DNA of 64,000 nt, from contig CM055877.1 in NCBI GenBank assembly GCA_029582165.1, positions 21,488,355 to 21,552,354 on the forward strand, written 5' to 3'. Below, piece after piece: positions 36,334 to 47,626 of the stretch (its first letter is position 1; every line of letters begins with the position of its first letter). The notes beneath the pieces were generated by a model. That model saw nothing but the letters and a program-made list of their open reading frames with translations. It had not been told where the DNA came from and searched no databases. The position numbers were made by a program, and so were the translations under genes. Origin of the DNA: Portulaca oleracea (Eukaryota; Streptophyta; Magnoliopsida; Caryophyllales; Portulacaceae).

Positions 36334-37767
36334 TGACAGACCTAAACTAGTAAGGTGTCTGTTTACCGCAAGTGTACGGGTCTGTGTAGTAATAGATATC
36401 GTTCTTTCTCAGGGATTTGCGTTCAACCACGCACTGAACTAGTTCGCTACAAAGAATGCTAGGTCGATCCAAGGGTTGTGGTAAGGTTTTCTAAAACTAA
36501 ACTAAGAAAGCAGGAATTTTTAGGGTTTTTAACAGATGATTAAAAGCGTTCAGGGGAGTCCACTCTAGTCAATCAGTCAAATTATCAACTATCCTGGTGT
36601 AGATAACAAGATAATTCGAAGTCTATAATCTTTCTAGGCCTTTTCACATCGATCTTATGATCCAAAGCGAGTTATAGTGATTAAAGTAAACATTATTTCT
36701 AACTATTTAATCTAATCAAAGATAAAGAACTGATTATTAGTGACTCTAGGCAAGAATCATTATTTCTAACTATTTTCTAACCTATTCGATCTACGCTTTT
36801 CCAATTCAAGACTCAAACTTTCGTCATATTCTCAAGAATCTAATACCAAGTAAAAGGCGATTAGCCAGATTTTACTATGACATACAATATACGCAGATTG
36901 AACGAATAAAAGGATAACCTAACACCGAGACTGCATTCAAAATCGACCAATAGACATCGAGTTTATCCCCTAAACAAAGGAAATTAGCTACTCATTTTAT
37001 TAAAAGTAAACAGCACGATAACTAAACAGTAACAAAAGAACATGAAAATCAAATAGAAATAACTATGTTCGAATTTGCGGAATTGATATCTTCATGTCAC
37101 CCGAATCAATCTCTTTTGTGTTCTTCGATCACTAGCAACAATCTAAACTAATAACAATGTTTGTGAATTAATTGGAAAGTAACTATCTAAAATCTACCCT
37201 AAAAGTTCTCTTAAACTATCGTCTAAAACAATCACTAAAAGCGAATAATTTTTCTATATCCTTGATACGGCAGACGTCAAACCCTTTTATAGTTCCGGAT
37301 TAGGGAATAAAACGCTGGCAGTGTTTCCAGAAAGGCTGGCAGTGTTTGGCACATAGAGGGAATTCTTCGTGCCATGGCGCTGACAGCGCCCGGGAAAGCA
37401 CCGGTAGCGTTTTGCTTTCTCTCGGCTACTGCAGTTTCTAGACGAGGCGCTGGCCGTGTTTTGTAAATGCTGGTCGCCCTTCTGCTTTCCGTCTAAAGCT
37501 GGGCTGGGCCGGCTGTCTTGGGCCGCTTCTTCTTCCATTTCTTATTCACTTCAACTTTATTTTTTTATTTTCTTTGGTTTTTCCCCAATTTTCCTCGACT
37601 TTCCATGCTTTTTGATGTATTTCCACTATTTCCTGTAAAATGCACCAATCTCGCGACCAAGTGAAGAAATCACAGAAATTGATATAAAAATACGAAATTC
37701 CAGATATAGAAAGCATGAAATAAACATGTTTTGAGCCTTAAAAACACTTTATAAAAACGACTTATCA
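36334..37767 (-). repeat. 3' LTR of element B
   Basis: On plus it reads TGACAGACC at its left end and CTTATCA at its right end. Minus TATA (TATAAAA) is at 37285-37291, with the CGCTGGCAGCG array at 37312-37470 upstream. It has one extra ~21-bp palindrome unit compared with the other LTR. Confidence 0.9.
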
Positions 37768-37812
37768 AATCCCCCCATGCTTAGCTCTTGGTTGTCCCCA
37801 AGCAAGTCATAA
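37768..37812 (-). promoter_or_regulatory. PPT of element B with adjacent hairpin
   Basis: On minus, CTTGG-GGACAA-CCAAG with outer GCTT/AAGC arms precedes CATGGGGGGATT and the LTR start TGATAAGTCG. The position matches the hairpins of A and C. Confidence 0.65.
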
Positions 37813-39182
37813 TCTTTTTGGAACTCTTTTTCTCTTTTTTTTTATATTTTTTACACCTTTTTTGTGGGTGATCAGCGAGAAGATAATCATGGAATTATAA
37901 CTTCGACCTTAATATATGAACAACATAATCAAAACACTAATTATTCGAAAGGTGGGACTTTCACTTTCTCCCAACTTGAATCAATAAGCACAATCTCTCC
38001 CAAACTTCACATTTCATTCAAAAACACACCAAACCAACTGTCCCTTCCAAAAAACAACAGACTCTCACTCAACCAAGCAAGGCAAAGGGATAAGGAATAT
38101 TATAGGCCAAGGCTTGTATTGTCAGGGTTCAATCATAAAAGAAGGATAAACAAAGGCTTGTCGGGGCAAAAAGAACGGTAAATATAATCTAAGGGAGGCT
38201 ATTTGGCTATGTAGTATAACAATAAAAACGAATGCCTTAATTACTTTGTCATAGCATGCAATGCAAAAAATGTATTCTCGAGCAAGATGCGAAGCAAGTT
38301 CTAGATATGCAACCAATGGTGGAGTCACTTAGGAAATCAAGGAATTGATAAAAATGATCAATTCATAATTTAGGCAATGTGGACTCACGGGATGGGGCTC
38401 AATCAACTAAACTTAGCCCAAAGATTTGCGGCACGCATATTTACACTTTCTGAGATAGTCAAAGCAATCAGATACAACTTTCATGACTTGACTCAAAATC
38501 AGAAGATTTGAAGGAAAAGGTTTCAAAAACTTTTGAGTTCTCATCAAGACTTTTCTAAGCGAAGCAAATTAAACTGAAAGTAAGAAAAGTTTACAATTCA
38601 TCACCGAAGGTGTTTCCGATTTTAATCCTAGTCCTATCCTATATTTATTTTTTTATTTTTGTTTTTCTAGTATTTTCTAATTTTTTTGGTCTTTTTTTCT
38701 AATTTCTGATTTATTTTTGGATTTTTGAGGTAAGTGAATGCAAAAGAAAGAAAAAGAAACAAACTAAGAAAAGAGATAAAAGAAAAATCTATATGCTTCT
38801 AACTAATGCAATCTAGGTGGATGCAATTTTAAAAACTAGAAGAAAAACTTAAGAAAGGTAGAAAGAAAAACAAAAAACAACTAAGAAAAACACAACTAAA
38901 AGCTCAAATAAAAGAAAACAATCAAGCTAAAAACTAGAAAGCACACTAAAATAAGAACAAGCAAATAAAAGAAACACAAAAAATAAGGAAATCACACTAA
39001 AAATTGAAAAATAAGCATGAAACGAGAAAAAGAAAGATGAAAAATAGAAGAAAAATAAACGAAAAGCAGAGAAACAAGAAATATTCACAAAAGTGATAAA
39101 TACAACCCCCCCCCCCCATGCGTAAACACTGCATAGTCCTCAATGTAGAAGACAACGGTGAAGGGTAAGGGCAGGCAAAGGA

Positions 39183-40474
39183 TCAAAGATCCTCGGTCGG
39201 TGGGAAAGGGTTGGTACGGCTCGGTGGTGGTGGTGGTAAGGTCCGATCAATCATGGCCTGGATAAGGCCGGTGAGGTTGGCGATGGACTCATCCAGACGG
39301 GTGAAACGCGAATCAAACTGACTCCTAAACTCAGCAAAGGTCTCCTGCAACTCACTCATTCAGCTCTCGGTCCGGTTGATGGATGTATGGAGGTCGCGAT
39401 AGCGTGCCTCATAGTCTACAGGAGGTTGCTCGCGTTGAGGGTCAAGGTAGAGTTCGGGCTCAGGGTGCTGGTGGTAGGGCTCAAAGTCAGGTAGAGGTGG
39501 TAACTAAAGTAGGTTTTCAACATCTTGAGGTGAAATGTGAGGGTGAGGCACAGGAAACCTAGCGTTGTTGGGATAAACCCAAAGACAACGCGACTCCTTG
39601 TCGAATTTGCACAGACCAAATGAACTACACTACTCTCCATCCAAAATCATACTATGCGGGACAAGGTCAGTGGGGTTCCTGGGTGGTCTAAAGCCGAATT
39701 GGCGCGCTAAGTGCGTGATATAACCCCCTATGGAAATTCCCTTGTTGGATGAGGTAGCGACACTCGAAAGGTGATGAGCAAGCATAGCGACAAGGTTAGC
39801 GTATGTGTCGGCGTCGAGCATCGCGTGCAACATGTAACAGTCTGCTCGGGTAGCTTTGTTTGAGTTGTCGGGTCTCCCAAAGATACCGCAAGAGAGGATG
39901 CGGTGCACATACGTCAGTGTGGGGTTCCTAATTAGGGACGAGGGTGTGTTGCTAGGATCCCAGTCATTGACAGCGGCTATCCTACGAAAGAAGGCTTTCC
40001 CATCCCAGTCTATAGGTATGAGGGACAAGTACGGGCAAACTCGGACACAGTCATTGTCCTTTCGACACTAAGAAGTTAGAAACGGATGCACCCATCCCTC
40101 CTTTGGAGGTTCACTACAAGGGTAGACAAAAACTCTAAGGTGAGCCCCCTAAAGGTCGGCTCATCGAGTCTAGCTATGTGGGTCATATGGCTACGTCCTA
40201 ATAACTGCATCACATCATCTAACAAGCCATAATTCCGCAAGAAAGGTTCACCCAAGTATTTGGTGGGGATGAAGGCTCTTTGGGAAAGAGAGTCATACCT
40301 TTGCTTGCTTTCCTCTTCGAAGTTGAAAGGATTTGAGCTCCTTGAATCCCGAGAAGGCATAGCCTTCTGTTCTCCTTTCTCGGCCGCTGTGGCCTTTCAC
40401 TTCCGCCTTCCTCTGGCTCTATTGTCATCGCCCGACGGAGGTCCGGAGAAGCTTGATTTTTTGGTTCTTACCAT
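39183..40474 (-). pseudogene. Element B ORF2: Athila-type transposon protein
   Basis: Starting MVRTKKSSFSGPPSG at 40474, the frame meets a TGA after about 25 codons, then reads RYDSLSQRAFIPTKYL, LLDDVMQLLGR, FRGLTLEFLSTL and FFRRIAAVNDWDP, HRILSCGIFGRPDNS, LAHHLSSVAT, GGYITHLARQFGF. This is the domain of the Athila ORF-1/putative plant transposon protein family, usually downstream of pol in an env-like position; its role is unknown. A coiled-coil stretch (ETFAEFRSQFDSRFTRLDE) and a Pro-rich tail (LPPPPPSRTNPFPP) follow, ending at 39183. At least one stop and two frameshifts break it. A fragment of the same protein is at 32990-33856. Confidence 0.75.
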
Positions 40475-40477
40475 CCT

Positions 40478-40959
40478 AAAAATTATTCACAAAATCAATA
40501 CAACCACCAAAAATAAACTCTAGGCATCAAATAAGCTTGATCACAATGTTCATACTCAATACTAATACTCCCCCATGCTTATTTGATACTAGGACTTGAA
40601 ATTGAAATCAATCTAACCTAGAATTGCACCAAAAACAGAGCATAGCAACACAATACAATCATCATCCAAAACTAAACCTAAATTTCTCTAATTCATCATC
40701 ACATTGCTCCCACAACGCACCCAACATCACAAATTACTTAATTCTGGAACAAAAAGGAATCAAAATCATCAAATCAATCTATGCCCTAATCAAGAGAACA
40801 ACTCAAGAATAAAACCCTAATCAATAAATTCAAATCTTGGATATGGTATATGGTATAAACTCAACAATTACTCAAGAAATTCAAGAATTCAACCAAAAGT
40901 CATACCACAATCAAAAGAAATAATCAAAAGAACAAGAGAAAGAGTTGAGAAATTCATAC
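40478..40959 (-). other. Candidate intron before element B ORF2
   Basis: On minus, a strong donor-like CAAG|GTATG at 40959 and an acceptor TTTTTAG|GATGG at 40478 bound a 482-bp AT-rich stretch. The acceptor lies three bases before the ORF2 ATG. Spliced env-like transcripts are known for some plant gypsy elements; here splicing is only inferred from the sites. Confidence 0.45.
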
Positions 40960-41239
40960 CTTGAAGTTATGGAGAGAAGAGTAATGGGACTTGAAGGTGT
41001 GAGAGTGCAAGAGTGCAAGTAAGAAGAAGAAGTGAGAAGTAGAAGATGGTGGTGTAGTGGTGGTACCGGCGTGCGTCGAGCAAGGAGAGGAGGGAGGTGG
41101 AAGTTTGGGAGCTGGGAGTGTTTTCCATGAGAAGGGGGGTCGTCGAGGGTTTTGGGAGAAAGAAGGGTGAGTTGGGTTTTCAAATTGAAAAGGGAGAGGG
41201 GGCCGACTAAAGTCAATAGGCGGGCAAAAATATTCGGCC

Positions 41240-41325
41240 AAACGCGAAAGCGCTGGCAGCGTTTTTCATTTTTTTGTGTACCTGAACATTCTAGACGAGG
41301 CGCTACCAGCGTTTCCCTAGCTGAT
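41240..41325. promoter_or_regulatory. LTR-like CGCTGGCAGCG motifs inside element B
   Basis: GCGCTGGCAGCGTTT (near 41251) and TAGACGAGGCGCTACCAGCG (near 41292) repeat the palindrome block of the B LTR, where TAGACGAGGCGCTGGCC occurs near 37440. They lie upstream (minus sense) of the candidate intron and ORF2, which suggests an internal promoter copied from the LTR. Confidence 0.5.
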
Positions 41326-41681
41326 GGTGGAAATCTGATTTTTGGCTCGTTTTTGCTTTGATTCACCCCTTTTCGTTGTTTCCTTCTTGTTTTCCCTACA
41401 ATATGACATACCAAAAATCCCTACAAACACCTACCAACTCAAAAATTATTAGGTTAGAGATAATAATTGCAATTAATTACCAAAGATTTTCTTGAATCTC
41501 TTCTTTGTCTCCACACACTAAAAGGAGAAATTAGTAAACAACAAGATAAAAATTGCTAGGAGATAAAAACTGAAAGAAATAATTGAAATAAAATAAAAAG
41601 GTGTGGCGTAATGGATATTAGAATGTGATGTACCTCCCCGTGGTGCTTTGTTTAACGTTGTTAGTTCGACGTTATGGCCCC

Positions 41682-42841
41682 CTAGAAAGATAGGTTCCGG
41701 GTCTTCGTTCCGGATGCCGTCAATACCCTTAGTAGCTTGTCAAACTCTCCTTCATGTGGTCTGCAAGCTAGTAAATAAGAGAGCCACTGAACACTTATAA
41801 GATAAAACGTTAGTAATGCTCTCAATAATAAATCAAATTCACTAGAAAAATCAAAATAATCAAAATATGTGGTCCACAAGAATTTTCTAGGAATGTCCTC
41901 TAGGTGTATCCGATAAAGATCAAGAAATGGGTCATAACCTCTAAATTTACCAAAGGACGACTCATAACTGATATTGTTATTTTCATCACAAGAATTAACC
42001 TCACACCCTAAATTAATTTGAATGTCAAAGGTCTTTTGTTCAGGTATGGGTTCCTCAAGGGTTTCCTTTGAAACTAAAGGCGGTGAAAAAGGAATTGAAA
42101 CATGAAATAAATCAGTGAATCAAAGAGTACAATATTATCAGGGTCCTTGTTCGAAAAATTTGATTCACTATCAACCTTCTCACTAGATTCCTCATTAATA
42201 ATATAAATTGAATCATGATAAAAATCATCCTCATACCTAGTATCTATCCCATAAGTCTTGCTCACCTCGGACTCCGTTGACTGAGAAAAAGGTAAGGAAT
42301 TGGCATGCAAATCAGAAACACCATCAGTAGTGTTTTCAGGTAAACTAGGATAAGAAGAATCATCTAGACTAACTTCTAAAGGGGAGGGGAACTTGCTATC
42401 ATTACATATTACATCATCAAAATTGGAAGAATTATAACTAGGGTTATTGGCCTGCAACAAGTCCATCAAGTTAGCAAATTGAGTAGCCCTAGGGCAGGCA
42501 GAATCATCATGCTCAGAAGAATGACATAGAGTACAAGCAATTGAATTACCAGATTGCATATAGGAATTAGCAGGCTACTCGGATACACAATTAGAAGTTT
42601 CAAACTTATAGGTGTCATCTGCAAGCAATTCAAGTGATTTCATAGCTTCATTAAAAGGTTAATCACGAAGACCCAAACAACTCAGAAGATTACAAGTTTC
42701 TGCATTCACATCTTTAAAAACAATATCAAGAATTTCAGGTTCTCCTAACGTGACATGATCTGGAACAGGAGCAGCAATTAGTCGCTCAAAAAATCGCCAA
42801 AATAATTCACGTTCGGACTGAGGAATGCAAAGTGTTGCCAT
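41682..42841 (-). pseudogene. Element B ORF1: unrecognised knuckle protein in gag position
   Basis: I do not recognise this family. It starts MATLCIPQSERELFWRFFERL at 42841, close to the PBS. Stops at about 42656 (TAA) and 42575 (TAG) interrupt one frame, which continues to a zinc-knuckle pattern CTLCHSSEHDDSAC (CX2CX4HX4C), a long acidic Ser/Asp-rich part, then, after a change of frame near 42075, PRKFLWTTYFDYFDFSSEFD and LLLRAL. Start, knuckle and C-terminus each match the ORF of element C, although the LTRs differ. The gag position and the knuckle suggest an RNA-binding or packaging role; this is an inference. No capsid-like core is seen. Confidence 0.65.
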
Positions 42842-42966
42842 AATTTTTAGAATTTTAAAATTAAAAAAATTTTGTTTTTATTTGATTTTAGAGTTTTTTT
42901 TTAGAAAAGCAATAAAAACCTAGTCACCTAGAGCGCGTTCGTCCAATGGCGGTTGGGAGGACAAAT

Positions 42967-42983
42967 TCCCGGCAACGGCGCGA
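42967..42983 (-). other. PBS of element B (tRNA-Asp type)
   Basis: On minus TCGCGCCGTTGCCGGGA, complementary to the tRNA-Asp 3' end with two mismatches at the outside. It lies six bases from the 5' LTR. Confidence 0.8.
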
Positions 42984-42989
42984 AAAACT

Positions 42990-44406
42990 TGACAGACCTA
43001 AACTAGTAAGGTGTCTGTGTACCGCAAGTGTACGGGTCTATGTAGTAATAAATATCGTTGTGTCTCACGGATTTGCGGTCAACCACGCACTGAACTAGTT
43101 CACTTCAAAGAATGTTAGGTCAACCCAAGGGTTGTGGCAAGGTTTTCTAAAACTAAACTAAGAAAAAAGGAATTTTTAGGGTTTTTAACATATGATTAAA
43201 GGCTTTCAGGGGAGTCCACTCTAGTCAATCAGTCAAATTATCAACAATCCCGGTGTAGGTAACAAGATAAGTTAGAGTCTATAATCTTTCTAGGCCTTTT
43301 CACATCGATCTTTCGATCCGAAGTAAGTTACAGTGATTAAACTAAACATTATTTCTAACTATTTAATCTAATGAAAGATAAAGAACTGATTATTAGTGAC
43401 CCTAGGCAAGAATCATTATTTCTAACTATTTTCTAACCTATTCGATCTACGTTTTTCCAATTCAAGATTCAAACTTTCGTCATATTATCAAGAATCTAAT
43501 ACCAAGTAATAGGCGGTTAGCAAAATTTTACTATGACCTACAATATACGTAGATATATTGAACGAATAAAAGGGTAACCTAACACCGAGACTGCATTGAA
43601 ATCGACCAATGGACATCGAGTTTATCCCCCAAACAAAGGAAATTAGCTACTCATATTATTAAAAGTAAACATCGCGAAAACTAAACAATAACAAAAGAAC
43701 ATGAAAATAAAATAGAAATAACCGTGTTTGAAGTTGCGGAATCGAACTCTTCGTGTCACCCGAATCAATCTCTTTCGTATTCTTCGATCACTAGCAACAA
43801 TCTAAACTAATAACAATGTTTGTGAATTAACTGGAAAGTAACTATCTAAAATCTACCCTAAAAAGTTCTCTTAAACTATTGTCTAAAACTATGACTACAA
43901 GCGAATAATTTTTTTATATCTTTGAAACGGCAGACGTCAAACCCTTTTATAGTGTCGAATTAGGACACTAAACGCTGGCAGCGTTTGGCACAAAGAGGGA
44001 ACTCTCCGTGCCATAGTGCTGGTAGCGCCAGGGAAAACACCGGTAGCGTTTTGCTTTCTCTCGGCTACTGAATTTTCTGGACAAGGCGTTGGCCGCATTT
44101 TGCAAACGTTGGCCGCACTTCTGCTTTCTACGCAAAGCTGGGTTGGACCAGCTGTCTTGGGCAGCTTCTTCTTCCATTTCTTCTTCTCTTGAACTTTCTT
44201 TTTTTATTTTCTTCGGATTTTCTCCAATTTCCCTTGACTTCCAATCCTTTTTTATCTATTTCCACTACTTCTTGCAAAACGCACCAATCACGCGACCAAT
44301 TGAAGAAATCACAGAAATTGATATAAAAATACGAAATTTCGGATATAAAAAGCATGAAATAAACATGTTTTGAGCCCTAAAAACACTGTATAAAAACGAC
44401 TTATCA
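42990..44406 (-). repeat. 5' LTR of element B
   Basis: It matches 36334-37767. Minus TATA is at 43945-43951. Upstream of it is the perfect-arm palindrome AAACGCTGGCAGCGTTT at 43970-43986 and further CGCTGG/CAGCG motifs to about 44110. Confidence 0.9.
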
Positions 44407-44411
44407 GCCAT
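44407..44411. repeat. Target site duplication of element B (right)
   Basis: GCCAT, identical to 36329-36333. Confidence 0.9.
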
Positions 44412-45365
44412 GGTCAACATTATTTTCTGGGCAGAATTTAGTCACATAGTTGAAAAGAATGGACCATAAGTTTTTCTCTAGATGTCCCATGAATGCATAA
44501 AGCCCCATTTAGGAAAGCTTGCGAAACATACTATAACTTTCATTTTGAACTTGTAAGTCTTAAGCTAATAAGATCCATTTATCCATTGAAATTACTCACA
44601 ACCCTACTGCCCAACAAAAAACGTATATAGTGGAACCCCTTCACTAATATTGCCATAACTTGAGTTAAACACAACGAAATCCCCAAAATTCCAAAACCAG
44701 GTGCAAGATAATACTTAAGGCTACCAACTTTTACAATGCTCTTGGTTATGGAAGTCTCAGTTGTCTCCAGAAAATTCAGATAATGAGATTTACTCAAAAC
44801 CGAGACTCTTGAGTTTCCTATTTGCTATTTCACTTGATTTAATACTCTAATGTACCTCTCTAGTGTGTCTTCTATGGCTAAACTTCTTAACAGAACATGT
44901 TACCTTACTAATTTCCTTTAGTTTGGGTCACACAAATATGCAAAGCCAAATTCTTATGGTTTCTACAACACCGAACATGAAATTTACTTATATTCACTAA
45001 TAGAACATAGAATTTTGAATCTCTTCAACATTCCAACCCATTCTTAATACATGCAACACTTGGAACATCGAATTCCACTCTCTTTTTTTTTTTGATAAGT
45101 ATGGGCCTCCGCCCTTTTTGTTCAACAAGAAAAGGCACCAGGTGAGCGCATAATCCAACATTACATCCAATTAGGCAATCCAGCCCAATTTGCAATACAA
45201 TTCTTAGCCCCAATGCAAAGCCATAAAGTCATAAACATGTATATTAAAGCAATTCTTTCAACCCTACTGTCATCCACGCATACCAAAACAACAGTAGTAC
45301 ATTTTCCTTCCTCCTGCCTCCCTTCTATCTTCAGTTGAATAAAATGGGGATATCTTTGAAGTTTC

Positions 45366-46464
45366 TCACCAAACTGTCCACTGAATAAGACAAACCCCCC
45401 TCCAATTAGATGCCCACAATATCACTCTTCTTCGTATCAATTGTTTCACCAGCTCCTTATCCACAGGCTGATTATCAAAAATTACTTCATTCCTGTGTTT
45501 CCTAATGGTCCACAGAGCTGCAAAGAAGGTCACCATCCAAAGTTTCTTTTGCATTATATTCTTAAAATTCACATCCATCCAACTTTGGAACCAAGTCCTA
45601 ACATCTGCTGTCATTGGGATATCGTGACCCATATCTGTCATTATGGATGTCCATATGTGTTGTGCAAATGAACATTGCAACAGTACGTGGTTCACTTCCT
45701 CACCATCTTGGCCACACGTTGGACAGAAATTCAATTGTTGTGGTAGAATTCCTCTTCTGCTCAATTGACCTCTAGTATTTATTTTTCCCAGTAAAGCATC
45801 CATACTATCAACTCAACTCTTGGTGGGGCTAGTTTCTTCCATGCTTTACCCACTATAGAATCAATTTGTATATGTCCTCTTGCCATTTCTTCAGCCGCAG
45901 CCACCATCAACTTAACCGAACATTCATTGTTGTTTCTCCACCATACCCTATCTTCCTCATTCGGCATGGGGTAATTTTCCTGTAATCTTATTCTGAGTGC
46001 TTGTTCTAATTGTAACTCTTGGATACTCATCTCCCTCTTCCATGATAGTCCCCACCTCCAACATCTACCTTCAAACCATCCCATGTCACTGATATAGCTT
46101 TTTTTTTTGTTGATATTTTGTACAACTCACGAAAAGCCTCTCTGAGTGGTTGTTGTCCTGCTCATTTGTCATCCCAAAATCTAACCTTACTACCATCTCC
46201 CACTCTGATATGGAAGTTCTGCATAAAACATTGCTTGGTTACTCCTGGATCCTTCCCCATCTTCTTAATCTCCTTCCACACCCCTGATTCTCTCAGCTTG
46301 AATGCATTCGGCAGTAATGCATTGTCTGCATCATGGATGGAATTTACTACTTTCCTCCAAAGAACCCCCTCTTCTATCCCATATCTCCACCACCATTTGA
46401 ACAATAACCCTGCATTCTTGATAAGCATATCCCCAACACCTAGCCCTCCTTTCGATTTTGGCAT
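45366..46464 (-). pseudogene. LINE RT C-terminal part and zf-RVT domain
   Basis: Frame pieces read MPKSKGGLGVGDMLIKNAGLL (46464), then VWWRNNNECSVKLM and AWKKLAPPRVELIVWMLYWEK (46084-45779), then the zf-RVT domain CPTCGQDGEEVNHVLLQCSFA-QHIW (45740-45650), whose Cys/His residues are kept. Small frameshifts separate the pieces. This is the usual tail of plant L1 ORF2. No RNase H domain follows before the poly(A), unlike the relic at 33857-34852. Confidence 0.85.
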
Positions 46465-46532
46465 TTGTATTATCTCCCATCTGACCGCAGCATTCGCTTT
46501 TGCCCCCCTTTTCCTCCCGAGAAAAACCTTCT

Positions 46533-47626
46533 CTAAATGTTTATGATTTCCTGTGCAACTGTTTTCGGCATTTTAAAGATCGACAGATAATAGCTGGGTA
46601 AACTATTAAACACTGCCTTTATCAACACCAACTTCCCAGCTCTAGAAAGGCAACTGGCCTTCCAGCTTTTTAATCTTGTTTGCACCTTCTGGATCACCGG
46701 TTGCCATGCCTCTTTCCTCCGCATATTCAGTCCAAGTGGTAACCCAAGGCATGTAATAGGCAATTGTGCAATATTGCATTCCATTACCTTGGCCAGACTT
46801 TGACTCTCTTCCATCTCCTTCCCAAAGACAATCATGTTGGATTTCGAGTAATTAATTTTGAGCCCTGTTATCTTCTCAATCATCTGTAATATAACCCTAG
46901 CACTGATTAGCTCTTCTTCCTCAGCCCGCATAAATAACAGGGTATCATCTGGGAACTGTAAGTGAGATACTCTAACTCTTTTCTTCCCCACAAGAAGTCC
47001 TTCAAATTGCCCGCACCATCGTCATATTCAGTACTTCCCCCACTAAAACAAAAAGAAAAGGTGACAGTGGGTCACCTTGTCTGAAACCCCTCCCCATCTT
47101 GAACGGTTTGGTAGGTGCTCCATTTACAATAATTGACATGCTTGCACTTCGAATTCAGTATCTCATCCATTTCAGCCATTTAATGCCAAAGCCCATTTGC
47201 TCCATTATTGTTTCCAAAGCATCCCTTTCTATGGAGTCATAAGCTTTCTCAAAGTCAAGCTTGATCGTCACTCCCTCTTTCTTTTTCCTGTTCAGCCAGC
47301 TTACCACCTCTGAAGTTATCATTGCACCATCTAAGATTTGTCTTCCACTTATAAATGCGGTCTGTGCCTCCCCCACCAGGCTTGGCATCACTTTCCTCAG
47401 CCGGTTGCTCAATATCTTCGAAATGATCATGTATAATCATCCAATCATGCTAATTGGCATGAGGTCTTTTATATCTTCCGTTGTTTTCTTTTTGGGTATC
47501 AGGGTAACCCAAGTTGTGTTTATTACCTCCGGACACTGATCTCCTGCAAAAAAATGTCATCACAAAATCAGTGACATATTTTCCAGTAATTGGCCATAAT
47601 TTTTGTATTGCCTTCATATTGAAACC
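46533..47626 (-). pseudogene. LINE reverse transcriptase, broken
   Basis: From the truncated 5' end: GFNMKAIQKLWPITG, TWVTLIPKK, DLMPISMIG, ISKILSNRLRKVMPSLV, QTAFISGRQILDGAMI and IKLDFEKAYDSIE (the D of RT motif A is kept). Then after a frameshift HLQFPDDTLLFM, where the catalytic motif FADD is FPDD, followed by GLKINYSKSNMIV and LPITCLGLPLG. The RT would copy LINE RNA at a nicked target. Truncation, stops and frameshifts rule out activity of this copy. Confidence 0.85.

Larger units (their letters stand above)
36334..44406 (-). mobile_element. Element B: non-autonomous Athila-like LTR retrotransposon
   Basis: A complete 8073-bp minus-strand element: LTRs 36334-37767 and 42990-44406, a perfect GCCAT TSD, a PBS at 42967-42983, a PPT at 37768-37790, ORF1 (gag position, 42841-41682) and ORF2 (Athila-type, 40474-39183). 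It has no gag core, protease, RT or integrase, so it needs a helper. Regions 37790-39180 and 42842-42966 show nothing coding; 38700-39080 is A-rich. Confidence 0.9.
45081..47626 (-). mobile_element. 5'-truncated L1-type LINE
   Basis: A minus-strand LINE: RT, thumb region and zf-RVT, ending in a poly(A) seen as a T-run at about 45083-45093. It is flanked by the 10-bp duplication AATTCCACTC (45071-45080 and 47627-47636). The 5' end is cut inside the RT (GFNMKAIQKLW at the edge), so the endonuclease is missing, as expected for target-primed insertion. It sits in the 3' LTR of element E. Confidence 0.9.

Noticed and set aside
36334..44406. Possibility that B is a virus-derived (env-bearing) element
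   Set aside because: ORF2 is of the Athila transposon-protein type. I see no signal peptide or membrane segments, so no env function can be supported.
45025..45213. Short minus ORF near the LINE tail
   Set aside because: It spans the LINE 3' UTR and T-run; no domain, no conservation visible.
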